A DNA stretch of 64,000 nucleotides from Diadema setosum (taxonomy: Eukaryota > Echinodermata > Echinoidea > Diadematoida > Diadematidae). A model generated the notes under the pieces. That model was not told the origin of the DNA, made no database searches, and saw only the letters and a list, made by a program, of their open reading frames with translations. Shown piece after piece: positions 1 through 11,978 of the stretch (position 1 is its first letter; each line of letters starts with the position of its first letter). Both the position numbers and the translations under genes were made by a program. Location of the stretch: NCBI GenBank assembly GCA_033980235.1, contig CM067067.1, positions 37,699,639-37,763,638 of the forward strand. Reading direction: 5' to 3'.

Positions 1-2100
1 AAACTACACACAAACACACACACACACATAGGACCTTCCCTCGAATAATAAGCAAATACAATATACCATGTTGTTTCCTAGAAAAAATGTAGATAGGACT
101 ATACATATAACGTGTATAGCAGTCGCCTGCACACCAGTGTAACCACCAAGTCCCTGCCATGATGCGATGTCTGTATAGTTTTATCAATGTTGTTAGTGTT
201 ATATGGATAATCACCGATATATTTTGTCATTATAAGAGCTGTATCTATGCTATAAACTCGTGTCATATTTGCCAATAGATCAAGATACTGTGCGTCGATG
301 CTACGTGTATATTCAATCTATCTTGCATGTGTTTCTGAGATTTCCGTGCACTTTCGGTTGTTTTTTGGGTTTTTTTTTAATTGTATAGTAAGAGAAATTC
401 GGCGTCTGGTTGCAATGCGCAATTTCGATACACCCGTACAGATGAATAATTCAGCAGATCAATTTTTGTCACGTCAGAGGATATCAACAACTAAATGGTT
501 GCACTCTTCCCCGCACTGTAGAAAGGGGTAGCGTCAAGCAATACACGCACATCTACAGCATTACATTTTACTTTGTGGTTTATTCACCCCGTTCCACGTG
601 ACATCTGAAAATGTCACGCGCATCTCTTGGTGGTAGGGAGGTTCGTTGTTGCCATAGAAACCATGCAAACCAATGAGGAAAGAGGATGAATCTACCCCCT
701 GCGGCGGTCTCTGCGGCGGTCTGTGCGGCGATCGTTCCGGCCCCTTAATGGAATTCTTTTGTGTTCATCCATGTGCAGCACATGTATTATCCGGATACAC
801 ATAAAAACAAAAGCAAAACAAAAAGATACAAAAGAAAAAAAAGTGAAAAAGTAAAGCAAGCACTTGGCAATGATACGAAAGTGTACGATATCCCTGTAAT
901 GTCAACGAACTCTTCAAAATTGTTAGATGGTTCATTTTTAGTCCCTTGGGATGTTTTATGATATCAAGCACTTCGTATATTCACTTAAAGTCTCATGATG
1001 AAATGAAAAAGAAAAAAAAAGCAACAGCCTGTTTTCCCACTCAAGTGAGGTAAGCACCAAAACAGCTTCCCGAAATGACAATCCACATTCCGCCAGAGGC
1101 TGTGTGGTATATTTCTTGATATAGTCAGTACGTGTACAAACAGCCCCCACCACCCCCCCCCCCCCCCGGGGGGGATGTTCAAGCCTGAATTACTCAGGGG
1201 GGAGGGGGGGGGGCACACACACATACATATACACTCACATCAAAATACATGACGGGGAGCACTTACAAGGCTATATAACTTCCACAAGCACTGCCACACG
1301 ACATGTCTGGTATATCTTCATTAAAATTTTGTTTTTAAGCCCAACCTCAGGCTTTGCTTTTGAGGACCATATTCTGCATTGTTTGTTTGTTTTTCAATGT
1401 GTTTTTTTTTCTGTACTTTGATTGTGAAATATACCATTCTATTTGCCGTAAACCGTGTAAACATCCAAAATATCATCATTTGAAGGATGGGAATCATGAG
1501 TTCATTATAGCCATTGTGATTTTCACAGTGTAGATTTGTGTATCATTTTGAAGTTATATTGTGTCCATATGTTTCGAGGGGAAATGCAGAAAACAAATAT
1601 CTATCCCAAGGTGATATATATGTAATGCATATGATTGTTATTTTGTGCATATAATGCATACGAGTGTCATAGTTTCTTTTTCATTGCATTGTTGTATCAA
1701 TAGTATACTGTGTATTCAAATGTTGTAATCATATATTATGTTGGACATGAAATAGAACAAAATGAAATGAAATATTAACTGACAGGTAGGAAACTAAGAA
1801 CATATTCCATGGTAGGTGAGATGCCAATTCAGAGTTGCAGACTGTTCATAATATCTTATATACTCGGTAGCTGTCTCTCCTTTGCATTAATAGGATTGGC
1901 TGACACGATTGGCTGATAGAGTGAAATCGAGCTGACTGGAGTTGTCATTTCGCGCAACAATGCAGCAGCAAACCTTCCGATTTTCTTTCGTGACAGAAAA
2001 ATCGAACTCCTCGAAAAAGAAAATGAAGTTGATATATCATGAAAGAAATTGGCGATGAATAATGCACAAAACAACGGAGAGAAAATCAATATTCTTTAAC
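1..2100. other. Non-coding DNA with a promoter-like motif cluster
   Basis: No exon recognised. 595-731 contains an E-box CACGTG (595-600), an RFX/X-box-like GTTGCCATAGAAAC (648-661), CCAAT (670-674) and three short CTGCGGCGGT-like copies. Two inverted CCAAT boxes (GATTGGCTGA at 1894 and 1907) sit 13 bp apart. A C-run/G-run junction is at about 1149-1174. The rest is AT-rich. Confidence 0.5.
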
Positions 2101-2106
2101 TCTATG

Positions 2107-2428
2107 GCCCGAATTCACGAAGGTGGTACAAATGAAACCATGGTTTAAACCATGGACAAAAACCATGGAGCGCCAAGTGTCGCAGGGAGTATTTCGTTAG
2201 GACATTGGTCATTTCGTCGACTAAATGACCGTTTCGTTAACGAAATTATCATTTCGTGGACGAAATGTTCATTTAGTTACAAAATGTTGTCATTTCGTTA
2301 CAAAATAATCATTTCATCGAAGAAATGACTGATTTCGTAACAAAATATTCTGTGCGACACTTGGCGCTCCATGGTTTTGTCCATGGTTTAAACCATGGTT
2401 TCATTTGTACCACCTTCGTGAATTCGGG
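2107..2428. mobile_element. Foldback MITE copy 1 (GCCCGAATTC termini, about 78-bp arms)
   Basis: 322-bp element with near-perfect inverted arms (about 2107-2184 and 2352-2428) ending GCCCGAATTC/GAATTCGGG. Each arm holds the palindrome CCATGGTTTAAACCATGG. The centre is a run of alternating CATTTCGT/ACGAAATG words. A perfect 6-bp direct repeat TCTATG (2101-2106 and 2429-2434) flanks it, as expected of a target duplication. It has no coding capacity. Confidence 0.85.
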
Positions 2429-2434
2429 TCTATG

Positions 2435-3113
2435 TGTGTTTTGAGTACTGATTGACACAGAAAACCCCATAGCATTGTACACACTGTCCAAAGTCCCTGA
2501 TACAGAAAGGGGTAAAATGGAGGAATGTCAGTGCATGTTGTCAAGACGTCAATGTCACATCGGTTTCGTGATGTATTCACAAGTTGCCCCACGGTGAAAA
2601 CGATTTCCCATAAATTATTTGGAGTTGTTACGGTTACATTTTGTTATTCCGAAAGTTCGTCATTCCGAAGGTTCCTTATTTCGAAGGCTCACAGTTCCGA
2701 GAACAAACAAACAAACAAACACACAAACACACACACACAAACAGATTCATTATTCCAAAGGTTGAAATTGGGCAATGTGAAAAGGTTTGTTATTTCGAAG
2801 GTTTGTTATTCTGAAAATGGAAAAAAAAAGATCGTTATTCCGAATGTTCTGTAATAAGAAAACGAAATAGGGTTTGAAATTACGAAGGTACGTTAGGACG
2901 CATCATTTTTTTCTATTTTTGGATTAACAAATTAACAATGATAATTGGATTAAAGAGCCTTATATCATCATAATCCAATTCAATTCAATTCAATTCAATT
3001 TATTTTCATACTTCTCAATGAAGGAATGTACATCAAATATCATGAAAACATAGTGAATCATAATATCCGGCTTGGATGCACAGTAAATTAATGTAAGCAT
3101 GTAAAACATATAG
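2435..3113. repeat. Degenerate TTATTCCGAAGGTTC repeat and LINE-like tail between the two MITEs
   Basis: 2640-2860 is built from diverged copies of a roughly 16-bp word (GTTATTCCGAAGGTT), with a CAAACACACA tract inside; the complement of the same word appears at 12133-12178 and 12450-12506. From 2976 an (AATTC)n run leads into TTTATTTTCATACTTCTC, which looks like a minus-strand 3' tail of a non-LTR element. Confidence 0.5.
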
Positions 3114-3425
3114 GCCCGAATTCACGAAGGTGGTACAAATGAAACCATAGTTTAAACCATGGACAAAAACCATGGAGCGCCAAGTGTCGCACGGATATTT
3201 TGTTACGAAATTGGTCATTTCGTCGACAAAATGACCGTTTCGTTAACGAAATTATCATTTCGTGGACGAAATGTTCATTTAGCTATAAAATGTTGTCATT
3301 TCGTTACAAAATCGACGAAATGACTGTTTTCGTAACGAAATATTCCATGCGACACTTGGCGTTCCATGGTTTTTGTCCATGGTTTAAACCATGGTTTCAT
3401 TTGTACCACCTTCGTGAATTCGGGC
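3114..3425. mobile_element. Foldback MITE copy 2 of the GCCCGAATTC family
   Basis: Near-identical to the element 1 kb upstream: same arms, same palindrome, same CATTTCGT core with small substitutions and a short internal deletion. Both termini (GCCCGAATTC/GAATTCGGGC) are present. The flanks show only TATA(G/A), so its target duplication is short or decayed. Confidence 0.85.
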
Positions 3426-5383
3426 TATAATGAATGACGCCGCAAATTTTCGGATTGATAAACCCTATTTCATGTTCGGATTAACGAACATCTCGGCATA
3501 CTGAATTTGTGTGTTTCGGAAAAGTGAACTTACACGGTGGACCAGCTCCCGTGATAAGTAGGTCGAGGCTTGATAGACTGAGTGTCACCAAGATGTCTTT
3601 GATAATTGGTGTAATTTTAGCGATCTGATCATAACTACATGTGGGACAGACACAAAAATGCTTATAAATTGTGAGTGATGAGCTTGCCGGGATCGCCCAA
3701 TGGGCAATTTCCTTAACCTGCTATTGAACAGGGCAGTGATATCAGGCACCTGTCCAAGGTTCTCTTCAAATTTGTTATGTGCTTGTAAATAACTGTAAAT
3801 AAACTGTATTATAATGTAAATAACACAGTCTGCAAGAATCTTCAGCCTATTGAGGGAGGCAGACTTAACCAGAAGAAGAAGAAGAAGTTTACACTTTATT
3901 CACAAGGCCTCGTGTATTCATTTCTATCACACACTCATATTACAATCTTAAGATTGCTTAAATTATATCTGGGTTTATTTCTCTCTCTTTTTTAGTCTGT
4001 CGAGTAAATTAGTACGATACATTTTACGGATTTGAAATTCAGTCGTTATTTGATTTGGAATCATTCAGCGCACCCCAGTGGAATATAAATAGATATTACT
4101 ATTACTTTAACTATTATTATTACAATTACTATTATTATCATTATCATAATGATGATGACGACGACGACGACGACGATGATGAAATGTTTGTATATATGTG
4201 CATGTAAATGAATGTTTTATTATTCATTCATTTTTCCTATTTCAAACAGAAACAAAAAAAAATATTTTACAGAAATTGAATACTTAAATTACATCAGAAT
4301 GCATAATAAAAGATAAGTTTACAGAATATTGCAAGTATACGGAATGCTGAAAATAGGGAGGAATGTTAAATAGCAGTGCTTGTAGGGTACATCCCCTCTT
4401 CACACACACACACGCACACGCACACTCATACATAATACAACAAATCATATGATTGATATATTGATATAAGACGCATGTATAACATATATGTATGCAGGCC
4501 TAGAATTCATGTACATGTATGTGTGTATGTATGAGGGTATGTAAATATGTGCGTACTATGTACAGTTTGATGCCCACACCTAACAGAAATAGAAATATCC
4601 TGCAATTTTTTTTTTGTAATATTCCCCACTAAACTAGTATTCAAGTTGTTAGAGTTGTTGATAGCGATAGCTTGTTATCACTTGAATAAAAAAAGATAAA
4701 ATGTAGCACAAGATTGGTTTATCAAGGAGTAGCTATCTAGCTAACGTAAGTATGTATATCAATATGTATTTCACAAGTGTCCTTGCCAGAAACCATATTG
4801 CTTGCTCGCATTTTTTTTCTTAGACTCGCAAGACCGAGCTGCAAATTATAGATTCAAATCGAATCCCCACGAAATTCATGCCGCGGCTCTTGGAATGAAT
4901 TAATGATACCGATGAAATGAATGATGCCAATGAAATTAATTCATCATCGCTACGCATCCGACTTACAAATATCCATCTGAATACGATACCAATGTGCAAA
5001 TCTGACACGTTGTGTGGAAGCTATACTCCAACCTTAAACAGAGTGAGGGTTGGAACTGAGTGATACAGTACGCATCATTAAAATTATCATTATCTAAACC
5101 AGAAAGGGCAATGTTGTATCAACCACTGAGAGAACGCCAAACAAGAATGACCATGAACTAAAGATACCCCCTTGTTTCATATCTATAGACTCTGACCATG
5201 AGTTGTGTGTGCCTTTATTGCCGATTGGCAATGCAAATATTATATTGCTTTGAATACCATGTCAAAATTCCTTGGCAAAAGGTTGATATACTTATTAATA
5301 TCATTATTATTATTTATTCGGTTTTCAATCACAAATATCAATATTACATTTTTCGAAATCACAACATACACTGGAGTGGTAAG
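3426..5383. other. Intergenic; LINE-like tail and simple repeats
   Basis: 3670-3890 resembles a non-LTR 3' end: AT-rich TGTAAATAAACTGTA sequence ending in (AGA)n. 4100-4185 is a mixed ATT/GAT/GAC microsatellite. 4215-4330 looks like an A-rich retroelement tail. Nothing recognised from 4600 to 5380. Confidence 0.4.
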
Positions 5384-5476
5384 GGTGCACCAGGTTGGGC
5401 AGCCCGGGTCTGGAAAGAGCCAACTATAAATGACTTGGGCCCTCAGGCCATCCTCCCCGAACCCACCTGGTGCACC
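5384..5476. mobile_element. Small hairpin element, GGTGCACCAGG ends
   Basis: Perfect 11-bp inverted repeat GGTGCACCAGG (5384-5394) and CCTGGTGCACC (5466-5476), with imperfect TGGG/CCCA pairing inside, enclosing a GC-rich loop in AT-rich surroundings. It could be a miniature foldback element; no target duplication is obvious. Confidence 0.4.
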
Positions 5477-6186
5477 TAAAACAGTCAGTTTACAATATCA
5501 AATATATATACAATATAAAAAGATTGTAAACGTCACATTCGAAAAATGTAAAGAGGAAATATCTCAAACCATAATTTCACGTAAAAAGTGAAATCTTCCC
5601 ATTAATATAAAGAAGAAATATCTCAAACCATGATTTCACGTAAGTAAGTGAGTATTTTATTTAGGAATCCTTACTGGAGGTCTTTCATACTGTATGAAGC
5701 GATTGAGTTTCTGGCGCCCCTTTGTCAAGTGTGACTTGGAGCTGAGTACAAAAAGAGGAGGAAGATGAAGATTTACGTGTCTTAGCATTGATTTTTGGAA
5801 TTTTTGACTGTAAGAAAATCGCTCTAACTTAAAAGTCGTGACTGATCAGTCGCTATCGTTGTCTCCTATTCTTGATTTTTTTTCCACTTGAACGTCTGGT
5901 CTTGTTTATGGATTGGGTCATGGGAGAAGTCATTACGTGACCTTTAAGGGCCCTATACCCGGTGGCGCTCTCGCTGTCGCTGTGGGTATACCACGATTCG
6001 ATGGCTTTGTTCGTAGATTAAGTGCACATCTTTCTCTCTCTGTACCTAACCCTGTTCTTTCTGATGTATATTCTATTCTCTTTCTATCCACTTTACTTCT
6101 CTTCTCCTTTCAATCTCTTCCGCTTCCCTCCTTCCCCTCCTTCTCTCTCTCCCTCTCACTCTCCCTCCCCATCTCTCTCTTCTACG

Positions 6187-6225
<39 letters not shown>

Positions 6226-6251
6226 TTACATTATTAGTATCTATATTTGTA

Positions 6252-6320
<69 letters not shown>
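5477..6320. other. Intergenic; 59-bp tandem pair, pyrimidine tract, (CA)n and (TA)n
   Basis: An AGAGGAAATATCTCAAACC block at 5552 recurs, slightly changed, at 5611. 6020-6187 is TC-rich, then (CA)n 6188-6223 and (TA)n 6254-6320. No exon seen. Confidence 0.7.
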
Positions 6321-6324
<4 letters not shown>

Positions 6325-6938
6325 AGTTTGATCGTAAACCAAGTTAACTACGTTTTGGCTTAAAGGCATAATTTACAGTTTTGCAGGTGAAACAAAAACC
6401 CAGCATTAGTGCTTTAAAGTAGTTCTAAAATGTGAGTTAGGGATACAAACAACCACTGTAAAAAAATGAATCTGTATTTTTGATGTTAACTATTGTTAAA
6501 TACACAAAATGTGAACAATAATTAGAATAAAAATGTTTCCAGACTAAACCGTCTACAGTTATGGTTTATTAAGAAAAATACTGATATCTCCTTATATTGT
6601 TGGCTTTATTGCAAAAATATTATATGGTAGGATGTTTTGTGATACAACAGACCTACACATATGCATCAAATGTGATATCTTGAAAAAATTTTTAATCACT
6701 GCTCCCAAAGGTAAACTGGACCTTTAATGGAGATATTATAATGGAGTAGCTGTTAAAAATTATCGAAGAAAATGATAAGAAAAATGAAATATTTTATATC
6801 ATTATGTCCTAAAACAGTCCTTGCCATGTTACAAGTTACGTATCATTCGAAAGGTTTGATTTTGCTCTATCTGACAATGATAATGATACAATAATCAACT
6901 TACTGAAAAATAACCCGTTTTGCGAACAAACTCTTATA
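6321..6938. mobile_element. Nested foldback: AAGAGTTTG-ended element containing a TTAAAGG-ended element
   Basis: Outer imperfect inverted ends AAGGAGTTTGATCGTAAA and TTTGCGAACAAACTCTTA enclose an inner pair TTAAAGGCATAATTTACAG / AAACTGGACCTTTAA (6360-6727). The outer ends resemble those of the intact element at 38141-38396, and the inner ends resemble the TTTAAAGGG family further on. No coding sequence. Confidence 0.55.
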
Positions 6939-7529
6939 TAATTATTTTCTGCCTCCTCTCTGATCGACTCCACTCTTTTCTCCTCTTCTTCCCCATCTGC
7001 TCCATTCTCTTTCACATTCCTCCCTTATTGAGTCTCTCTTCATATCTCTTTCTTTTTGATCTACTCCACTTAAATATAATTGTATCTATTTATTTCTCCT
7101 ACAGCCTGCTCTTCCGCCTTCGCTCCTCCCTCCCTCCCTCCCTCCCTCATCGTTTTCTCTCTGACTAATTTCACCACCAGGACATCAAACAAAGTCTGAA
7201 CCGCAGAATGAGGTTAGAAGCAAAGTCCATATTCTTAGCCTCTTTAAGTACACTTCTCCTCTCGAGACTTGACCTGAGCTACTGAGCTGACCAGAAGGTG
7301 GGCATCTGGATTGTAAACACTCCGTTCCTCCTCGAACACTGCGGTGGAGGAGATTGAAGAAGTCACCGGAGATCCGCCCGGAGGACTCTCGATTACTCGC
7401 TCAATCCCGGGATTAGCAGAACACGACCGTAGAGGGAGTGATCATCAGAAAGTGGCAGTCTTTAGGGGTATATAGAGAGATGTATTTTCTTGTATCAATG
7501 AGATGTAATTATTTTATACATTGTTCACG

Positions 7530-7574
<45 letters not shown>

Positions 7575-7590
7575 CATTATTATTGTTATG

Positions 7591-7631
<41 letters not shown>

Positions 7632-8167
7632 CATTATTATTGTTGTTATTATCATTTCATGTGTCATGAATTAACCATATGGCAAGATGAAGGAAATAAA
7701 ACATCATCTAAAAATAAACAATTATCTATATGCCCTTCATTTCCATTTTTTGAATTATCCATATTGTTTATTTACTTCTAATCACTCGAGTTTTATGATA
7801 ATGTATAATTATAGTAAGGTGCTACAATTATTGTACATTCTTTTCATCCTACATAGTTATTTTCTGTTACAAAAAAAGAAGTGATTTTTATATGTTCTTG
7901 TAGAAAAATGAAATAAAAAATTGAATTGAATAAAATTGAATTACACTTCATTTACATCCAAGAAAAGGTAATACATGTACATGTTGCCAGTACGTAGTCT
8001 ACATTAAGGATAAATTGTATTGCTTTGACATCTAGAAGAAGTATAAATCAAAAAGTGCAACACAAAATATCCGTCACAATCCGTACAAAATAATGTATTA
8101 TGAGAGAAGTAGGACATGCTGTAGCAATAGAAGAGAGTGATGCACTGAAAATGGAGCTTGTAAGATA
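6939..8167. other. Intergenic; pyrimidine-rich DNA, long (ATT)n and a retroelement-like tail
   Basis: 6940-7165 is TC-rich, ending in (CCCT)n. 7170-7440 is higher-complexity and GC-richer without a recognised exon. (ATT)n fills 7531-7652. 7890-7945 (AATGAAATAAAAAATTGAAT and on) looks like a + strand non-LTR 3' tail. Confidence 0.5.
7531..7652. repeat. (ATT)n microsatellite
   Basis: About 40 trinucleotide units with a few ATC/GTT interruptions. The reading frames across it encode poly-Ile or poly-Tyr and are artefacts. Confidence 0.95.
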
Positions 8168-8984
8168 GTCTAGCAGCCAGAAAGGGTCCCCGTGCACCCC
8201 CCCCCCCCTAAAACAAAATTCTACGATATGTTCGAAGATCATCAGAACCTGTATTTTCCGAATCCGGTTGTCGCCAGCGGAAAAAAAAAGGTTGCGCGCG
8301 CGTCTTATTTGCATATTTCTAAGATGGCCGCCGCCCGTTGCTAGGAGACGGATTATTTTTGAATAACTTTATTTAGGAATAACAAATTACCATAAAAATG
8401 GTATCATTTTGAAGAGAATTAAATTTCCTACAAGCTGATACCCCATTTGATGGGATAAATAGTTGTTGTCATGAAATATTAAGGAAGGAATTATGTTTTT
8501 TAGCATTTTTCTAAAAAGATCCGGAATTTGGTTATAATATTCTTTTCCATACATTTAATATGCATTTACAAATAACATTTGAAATTTCCTAAAATTATCC
8601 CCCAAACATAGCTATTATCATGTGAAAACGGCTTTCCAATACACCAATTCCTTTAAACGTTACACGACATTAAAGGGGATAAGGTTCAATAGGTTTTACA
8701 GCAATATTTAAGGGTATAATGTCTCCGCGCGCAATTGCGTAGGTTCTGTATGTGGGGTTTGTTGTAGATCACTGCTATCTATTGATCAAATCTCATCGAA
8801 ATCGGCAAAGAAAGAAAGAAAAATTACATTTTTTATTCCTTATATGAAATAAAAATGTTTTTTTTTTTTTCTATTCTGTGTTACCAAACTCAATCCATTC
8901 AGCTTCCCATATGAACAGTTTCTTGTCTTTTTGGATTCCCTCCAAAATCACAACTTATCTGATATTAAAAAGTTAAAGAAAAAA
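8168..8984 (+). repeat. Left arm of the foldback
   Basis: About 817 bp matching the reverse complement of 12785-13610 with few differences. Near the outer end are a C-run, octamer ATTTGCAT (8307-8314), AAGATGGCCGCC (8321-8332) and GTTGCTAGGAGAC (8337-8349). The rest is AT-rich without a long frame. Confidence 0.9.
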
Positions 8985-9186
8985 TTTTGACGTGACAGTT
9001 TCCTCTTATTGGAAGATTAAAGTGAAAAAAAAAAGAAGAATCTTATGCTAAAAGCCCTAAGAAATAAAGAACTTGTTAAATGGCCTTTCAGAGTTTAAAA
9101 TGAAACATGGCTATCTTATTTTTTCATAACAAAATGAAGGGAAATATCTGTGTAGTTCATGTCGGCCCATACTGGGTTACTATTCT

Positions 9187-9717
9187 TCAGAAATGGTCCC
9201 CGTGCACCCCCCCCCCCCCAAAAAAAAAAAAAAATCTACGATGTGTTCGAAGATCGTCAGAACCTGTATTTTGCGAATCTGCTTGTCGCCAGCGAAAAAA
9301 GGGTTGCGCGTGCGTCTAATTTGCATACATCTAAGATGGCCGCCGCCCGTTGCTGGGATACGGATTATTTTTGAATAACTTTAGTTAAGAATATCAAATT
9401 ACCATAAAAATGGTATCATATTAAAGAGAATTAGATTTCCTACAAGTTAATACCCCGTTTTATGTAATAAATAGTTGTTGTTATGAAATACTAAGGAAGG
9501 AAGGATTTTTTTTTTTTACATTTTTCCCAAGAAATACAGATTTCAGTAATGTTTTTTCCATACATTTAATTTCTGTTTACAAATAACATCGGAATTTTCC
9601 TTAAGTTAAACCCCATAAATAAGTATTATTCTGTGAAAACTGCTATTCAATACACCAATTTCTTTAAAAGTTACACGACATTAAAGGGAAAAGGTTCAAT
9701 ACGGTTATACAGAAAAT
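9187..9717 (+). repeat. Third, diverged partial arm copy
   Basis: Direct-orientation relative of 8177-8710, starting at the GGTCCCCGTGCACC block and ending at TTACACGACATTAAAGGG. More diverged than the two outer arms are from each other. It retains ATTTGCAT, AAGATGGCCGCC (9333-9344) and GTTGCTGGGATAC. Confidence 0.85.
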
Positions 9718-10148
9718 TGGTTCGCCTGATGGTTTTTAAACATATTGCTCATACGTTTATTATTGCCAAGAACTAATATATAGATTACAAATACCAAGGA
9801 ATGGCATTGATAAAAACGAATAGTTGCAAGTCAAATCCAGTCGCTTTCAAATTCTGTGGGTTTTTTTTTTATAAAAAATGATTTCATGCACTTAACTTTA
9901 TTACATGGGTTGATTTAAATGCAATACAACGTAAACTTGGTTGTTAAATCCGTTAGGAGTGACTAATAATCAATATTATACAAAAATGAGAGAGAGAGAG
10001 AAAAAAAATGTTATGGTTAAGTAGACCTTAATGCATGGATCTATAAAACATGAGGGAAATGTCTGAGGGAACATTAACTATGCATGCGTGTATGTATGTA
10101 TGTGTGCATGTATATACTATAACTATGTATATATAATATATTTATATC

Positions 10149-10204
<56 letters not shown>

Positions 10205-10992
10205 TTATATTTATGCAGGTTTGTATACTTTTGTGTTGTGTGTGTTTGTGTTCAAGGATGTATGTGTATGACTAATGTGTTAAACATTAGACATATTCAG
10301 AGTGTAAATGTTTAACCACAACGAATACAATATTTTCATGTTTTCCACAGAAATTAGTTGCTAAAATGATTTGAAGTGTATCTGCTATAGGCGCATCTGA
10401 CGTGCAATCCACTTTTAGAGCGCATGTAAGTTCCGCTGGAATAACATTTTAACTCATGCATGAATTAAATACACCATCCAATGTTTTCAGATATCCATGC
10501 CCTACTCGTCCGCCGGTCCTTTTTAGATAGAGTAACTATAAATGTGCATTATCGATACCCAAAAGATTATTGACATTGCACGTTAAAAACTTTCACTAGG
10601 TTGCCATTGTTGCGAGTCTCGATATGCTTATACATGTATACTATCTACCACAAATCGATTCTTAGTCTACGAGTGACCGTGGTGATCTTATCATGGCTTA
10701 TCACATCTTGAGGTCTATGGTGGTAATCGTGTTGATCGTAGAAGAATTATTGGACTGTTCGAAAAATTACTACGATCAACACAATGTCTTTGACTGACAT
10801 ACTGATGATCAGCACGATTAGTCCCCGAGTAAGACCACGATTTCGGGCGAATCGAGAAAGTGGACCCAGCTTAGTGAATTCCACGAGAGTGGTAACGTAC
10901 CATAAGGATAATCAGCACGACAGTTTCAATACCGTACATATCAATATTTACATATCTTCAAAGATTACTTCACCTATGTAATCTAGATTCTT
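9718..10992. other. Foldback interior: AT-rich DNA, (TA)n and a hairpin
   Basis: (TA)n at 10147-10199. Perfect 13-bp hairpin GTGTTGATCGTAG (10729-10741) / CTACGATCAACAC (10770-10782), with related GATCAGCACGA words nearby. No exon or transposase motif recognised. Confidence 0.6.
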
Positions 10993-11960
10993 TTGTATGC
11001 CTCCGCCAAGAAGTGGTGCCGGAGGCATTATGTTTTCGGGTTGTCCGTCCTTCCGTCCGTCCTTCTCTCCGTCCGTAATGAATTTTGCGGACAGCGTAAC
11101 AAAAAAAAAACAAAAAAAAAACTGAAATTTGGCATGTATGTGTATTGGGGGTGAAATTCTGCCTATCAACTTTTGGGTGCACATGCTCAAGGTCAAAAGT
11201 CAAAAGGTCGAGGTCAAATGCTTAAAATTTCACTATTTCCCTCATATCTCTGCAATGCCTAAAGATATTTTCTTGAAACTTAGTGTATACAGGTATTACC
11301 CAGTTAAAATTCACTGGTAAAAGTTTGGGGTGATAAGGTTAAGGTCAAATGTGAAAAGGTCAAGTGAAAATGTTAAAATTTTACTTTTTTTCTCTGTATC
11401 TTGGATATTGTTCAAGGTATCTTCATGGAACATAGTATATATTATGCATGTACTGACTGGAAGTGATTATCTAGGGAATTTGGGGTTCATGGGGTCAAAG
11501 GTCAAGGGCAACACTTCAAAATTTTACTATTTCCCTCATATTTATGCAATGCCAGCAGGACTTTTTTTAAAACTTGGTGTATGCATGTATAACCCAAAAT
11601 AGAGATTCTCTGGCAATTTCTTTTTTTTTTTTGTGCCAAAAAGGTCAAAGATCAAAGATCAAGAGAAAGTGCTGAACTTGCTTCTTCCTCCATGTCTCGG
11701 AAGTGGCTCATGGCATCTTGAAACTTAGTACATATTTATGCATGTTCTGCCTGACAGTGATTCTCTTATGAATTTTAGGGTCAAAGGCCAGATGAAAATG
11801 GTAACAATTTATTACTCAATACAAAAATTGCACTTTTTCTCCATACCTTGAAATTACTTAATGCATAAACTTATGAAAGGGCCAAAGTCAAGTTAAAGTC
11901 CTAAAATCCCCAAATACATGCTCTCCTATTCATCCAATTAGACCTAGGTCAAGGAAGGTG
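10993..11960 (+). repeat. CCTCCGCC...CCGTCCGTCC...AGGTCA interspersed repeat
   Basis: Opens with the hairpin GCCTCCGCC...CCGGAGGC, then a CCTTCCGTCCGTCC run, then GAAATTTGGCATGTATGTGT and a series of similar segments each led by (A)GGTCAAA (11190, 11342, 11492, 11642, 11778), so the spacing is about 150 bp. This type of repeat is common in marine invertebrate genomes as I recall; class unknown, non-coding. Confidence 0.65.
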
Positions 11961-11978
11961 ACCATTTTTAATTTTGAA

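Noticed and set aside
2401..3430. Several short frames on both strands
   Set aside because: They translate the twin foldback elements and the CCGAAGG repeat.
5198..5479. Open frame containing a Trp-rich GAPGWAARVWKEP stretch
   Set aside because: The stretch coincides with the GC-rich loop of a hairpin element and matches no known domain.
7438..7781. Poly-Ile and poly-Tyr frames
   Set aside because: Entirely produced by (ATT)n.
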